The notes under the pieces were generated by a model. That model ran no database searches. It was not told the DNA's origin and saw nothing but the letters and a program-made list of their open reading frames with translations. The translations under genes and the position numbers were made by a program. From the NCBI GenBank assembly GCA_024644425.1, contig JAHELA010000080.1, positions 1-7,128 of the forward strand: 7,128 nt of DNA. The letters run 5' to 3'. Of the stretch, positions 5,469-7,128 are shown piece after piece. The DNA is from Nitrosomonadaceae bacterium (GTDB taxonomy: Bacteria; Pseudomonadota; Gammaproteobacteria; Burkholderiales; Nitrosomonadaceae). How positions within the stretch are numbered: position 1 is the stretch's first letter; every line of letters begins with the position of its first letter.

Positions 5469-5487
5469 ATATACTTATTGGTAATAT
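5458..5487 (+). promoter_or_regulatory. Candidate promoter of the permease-reductase operon
   Basis: -10 TAATAT at 5482-5487 with a poor -35 (TTTCAT, 5458-5463) 18 bases upstream. A weak -35 overlapped by an activator site is typical of CysB-activated promoters. The start point would be near 5494, about 30 bases before ATG 5524. Confidence 0.4.
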
Positions 5488-5511
5488 TCTGCCTTCAAAA
5501 TTAAGGTGAAC

Positions 5512-5515
5512 AGGG
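5512..5515 (+). promoter_or_regulatory. Ribosome binding site that fixes the permease start
   Basis: AGGG lies eight bases before ATG 5524. The in-frame GTG at 5506 has only a weak AAG-type site before it. Confidence 0.5.
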
Positions 5516-5523
5516 TAAGTAGT

Positions 5524-6303
5524 ATGGAATGGGGCTATACATTATCTGGCCTACTAGTTGGATTTATAGTTGGGTTAACTGGTGTAGGTGGAGGGTCATT
5601 GATGACACCCTTGTTGATCTTGGGGTTTGGCATCTCCCCAGCAACTGCCGTAGGCACGGATTTGCTGTATGCTGCATTGACGAAAGCTGGTGGAGTGTGG
5701 GTTCATGGTCGTCGTGGTACCGTAGACTGGAAACTGGTTGGTCGACTGGCAACAGGCAGTGTGCCAGCTGCGCTTGTTACTGTATTAGGGTTAAATACAC
5801 TGGGAGTAGAAAGTCAAAGCTTTTCTGGCTTAATTACTAGTACACTAGGTGTAGCTTTGATCCTAACCGCCCTTGCGTTATTGTTTCGCCGGCAACTTGC
5901 ACATTTAGGCCATTCACGTTTTAGTTTTTTGACAACGTGGCGTGATCGCAACATAGTTGCAGCAACAATTGCAACGGGAGCAATTTTAGGTATCTTGGTA
6001 ACTATTACATCTGTTGGGGCCGGTGCGTTGGGTATGGTAGCACTTATTGTTTTATATCCACATTCTCGTTCAGTTACATTAGTGGGGAGTGATATAGCAC
6101 ATGCAGTTCCGCTCACTTTTATAGCTGGAATGGGACATGTATATTTAGGAACGGTAAATTTTGGATTACTTGGTAGCTTACTATTAGGTTCTTTACCAGG
6201 AATATACTTAGGTAGTCATATTGGTGGACAGATTCCAGAGCGAATATTGCGGCCAGCATTAGCAACAATTCTTGTCGTGATAGGTGGAAGACTAATATGG
6301 TAA
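5524..6303 (+). CDS. TauE/SafE-family membrane permease (sulfur oxyanion transport candidate)
   Basis: Integral inner-membrane protein of 259 aa, the usual size, with about seven to eight hydrophobic segments. The family's internal duplication is visible. Repeat 1 is G13-FIVGLTGVGGGS25...T41-AVGTDL47, and repeat 2 is G152-AILGILVTITSVGAG167...L186-VGSDIAHAVPL. Members move sulfite, sulfate, sulfoacetate or similar anions; direction and substrate cannot be read from sequence. Its place between cysB and a siroheme reductase argues for an assimilatory role, probably sulfate uptake or control of cytoplasmic sulfite. ATG 5524 is preferred; GTG 5506 would add MNRVSS. The reductase starts 19 bases after the stop, so the two are almost surely one operon under the promoter at 5458-5487. 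No known symbol is given because naming within this family is unreliable. Confidence 0.88.
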   Translation: MEWGYTLSGLLVGFIVGLTGVGGGSLMTPLLILGFGISPATAVGTDLLYAALTKAGGVWVHGRRGTVDWKLVGRLATGSVPAALVTVLGLNTLGVESQSFSGLITSTLGVALILTALALLFRRQLAHLGHSRFSFLTTWRDRNIVAATIATGAILGILVTITSVGAGALGMVALIVLYPHSRSVTLVGSDIAHAVPLTFIAGMGHVYLGTVNFGLLGSLLLGSLPGIYLGSHIGGQIPERILRPALATILVVIGGRLIW

Positions 6304-6322
6304 TGAATTTTGGAGGAAACAG

Positions 6323-7128
6323 ATGAATGAGTTAATTAATCTTGCTAGCGACGAAGAAATAAACTTGTTTGAAAAGACGCTACAAGACTATCAGAACCAA
6401 AATATGGATGTCGACCGCTTTACTGCTGCTCGTTTACAAATGGGAATTTATGGTCAGCGCCAGGAAGGAGTCAATATGGTGCGGATTAAACTTCCAGGGG
6501 GTCGTTTAAATGCATCACAATTAAACGTGATAGCAGATATGTTGGAAAAATATGCGCGCCATGATGTTGTACATATTACTACTCGTCAGGATATTCAGAT
6601 GCACTATGTTCCACTTGAGAACACACCTGAAGTATTGCGTCATTTAGCTACTGCTGGGTTAACGACACGTGAAGCTTGTGGCAACACCATCCGTAATGTC
6701 ACTGCTTGTTCTTTATCTGGTGTCTGCCCACGACAACATGTAGATATCAATCGTCATCTCGATGGAGCAGTTCAGCATTTTCTTCGTAATCCACTTACTC
6801 AGCAAATGCCACGCAAATTTAAAATTAGTTTTTCAGCCTGCGAAGCTGATTGTGGCCAAGGGATGATGCATGATATGGGAATTATTGCGATACACAATGG
6901 TGTGCGGTTTGGTTTCAAAGTACTAGCAGGTGGTGGACTCGGGCATAAGCCACATGAAGCTATTGTCGTCGAGGAGTTTATTGAAGAAAAAGATTTGTTG
7001 TTAGTAATGGAAGCAATTATTTCATTACATAACAGATATTCTGATCGTGTTAAGCGTGCAAAAGCGAGGATTAAATTTTTAGTGGATAAATTTGGTCCAG
7101 AGGGATTTATTGAGAAGTACCGCGAAGA
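6323..7128 (+). CDS. cysI: Siroheme/4Fe-4S sulfite (or nitrite) reductase, partial (3' end outside window)
   Basis: Reads openly from ATG 6323 to the window edge (268 residues). GGAGG (6312-6316) with a six-base spacer supports the start. It carries the ferredoxin-like half domain (about 40-105, including YGQRQEGVNMVRIKLPGG and HITTRQDIQ with R88) and then the siroheme/4Fe-4S domain: G120-NTIRNVTA, C129-x5-C135, P163-RKFKIS with K165 and K167, and C173-x3-C177. R88, R124, K165 and K167 match by position the substrate-binding basic residues of E. coli CysI. The product would reduce sulfite to sulfide, or nitrite to ammonia, by six electrons. The CysB/permease context favours sulfite. In E. coli CysI the four cluster cysteines are all in the C-terminal half; here a full set lies in the first half, so this is a different subfamily from classical CysI. 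The symbol is therefore provisional. Confidence 0.85.
   Translation, partial: MNELINLASDEEINLFEKTLQDYQNQNMDVDRFTAARLQMGIYGQRQEGVNMVRIKLPGGRLNASQLNVIADMLEKYARHDVVHITTRQDIQMHYVPLENTPEVLRHLATAGLTTREACGNTIRNVTACSLSGVCPRQHVDINRHLDGAVQHFLRNPLTQQMPRKFKISFSACEADCGQGMMHDMGIIAIHNGVRFGFKVLAGGGLGHKPHEAIVVEEFIEEKDLLLVMEAIISLHNRYSDRVKRAKARIKFLVDKFGPEGFIEKYRE

Noticed and set aside
5529..5840. 103-codon plus-strand frame and minus-strand frames within the permease
   Set aside because: They overlap the permease, whose family motifs are clear; the alternative products are rich in Trp/Cys or Arg and resemble no family.

Overview
The window suggests a low-GC, Gram-negative proteobacterium. The best guess is a betaproteobacterium of the Nitrosomonadales/Methylophilales kind. 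The evidence is the flavour of the proteins: a CysB beginning MKLQQLRYLCEVA, a MutL with the DMHA endonuclease motif, and a cysB / TauE-permease / sulfite-reductase arrangement. The assignment rests on remembered family patterns, not on a search. Several minus-strand genes carry lipoprotein signal peptides with clear lipoboxes, which also fits a Gram-negative cell.

Left third (1-1240): three short lipoprotein genes, all on the minus strand and spaced well apart. The first is cut by the window edge and carries an AVES(V/I)EG repeat. The second (60 aa) and third (64 aa) have nearly the same signal peptide and look like paralogs. The second has a good sigma-70 promoter. The third is followed by a clean UUCG-loop terminator, and its 3' flank seems to hold the remains of a longer reading frame. 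Two further dyads lie in the leader and upstream region of the first gene. No function can be given for any of the three.

AT-rich gap (1241-2044): about 800 bases with no convincing gene, markedly poorer in GC than its surroundings.

Middle (2045-5400): bcp (thioredoxin-dependent peroxidase) on the plus strand converges on mutL (mismatch repair) on the minus strand. Upstream of mutL on the same strand is cysB, the LysR-type regulator of sulfur assimilation, with its sulfate-binding threonines intact.

Right end (5401-7128): divergent from cysB is a tight pair made of a TauE/SafE-family permease and a siroheme sulfite/nitrite reductase that runs off the window. The cysB-permease intergenic region holds two perfect 7-3-7 dyads whose centres are exactly 30 bp apart, near -64 and -34 of a plausible permease promoter. 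This is the layout expected of LysR-type activation. Read together, CysB would sense sulfur status and control a permease/reductase operon that imports a sulfur oxyanion and reduces sulfite to sulfide.

No mobile element, CRISPR array, tRNA or rRNA was seen. Most of the window is ordinary housekeeping. The least explained parts are the small lipoprotein genes, the divergent operator region, and the reductase whose first half already carries a complete cluster-binding cysteine set.
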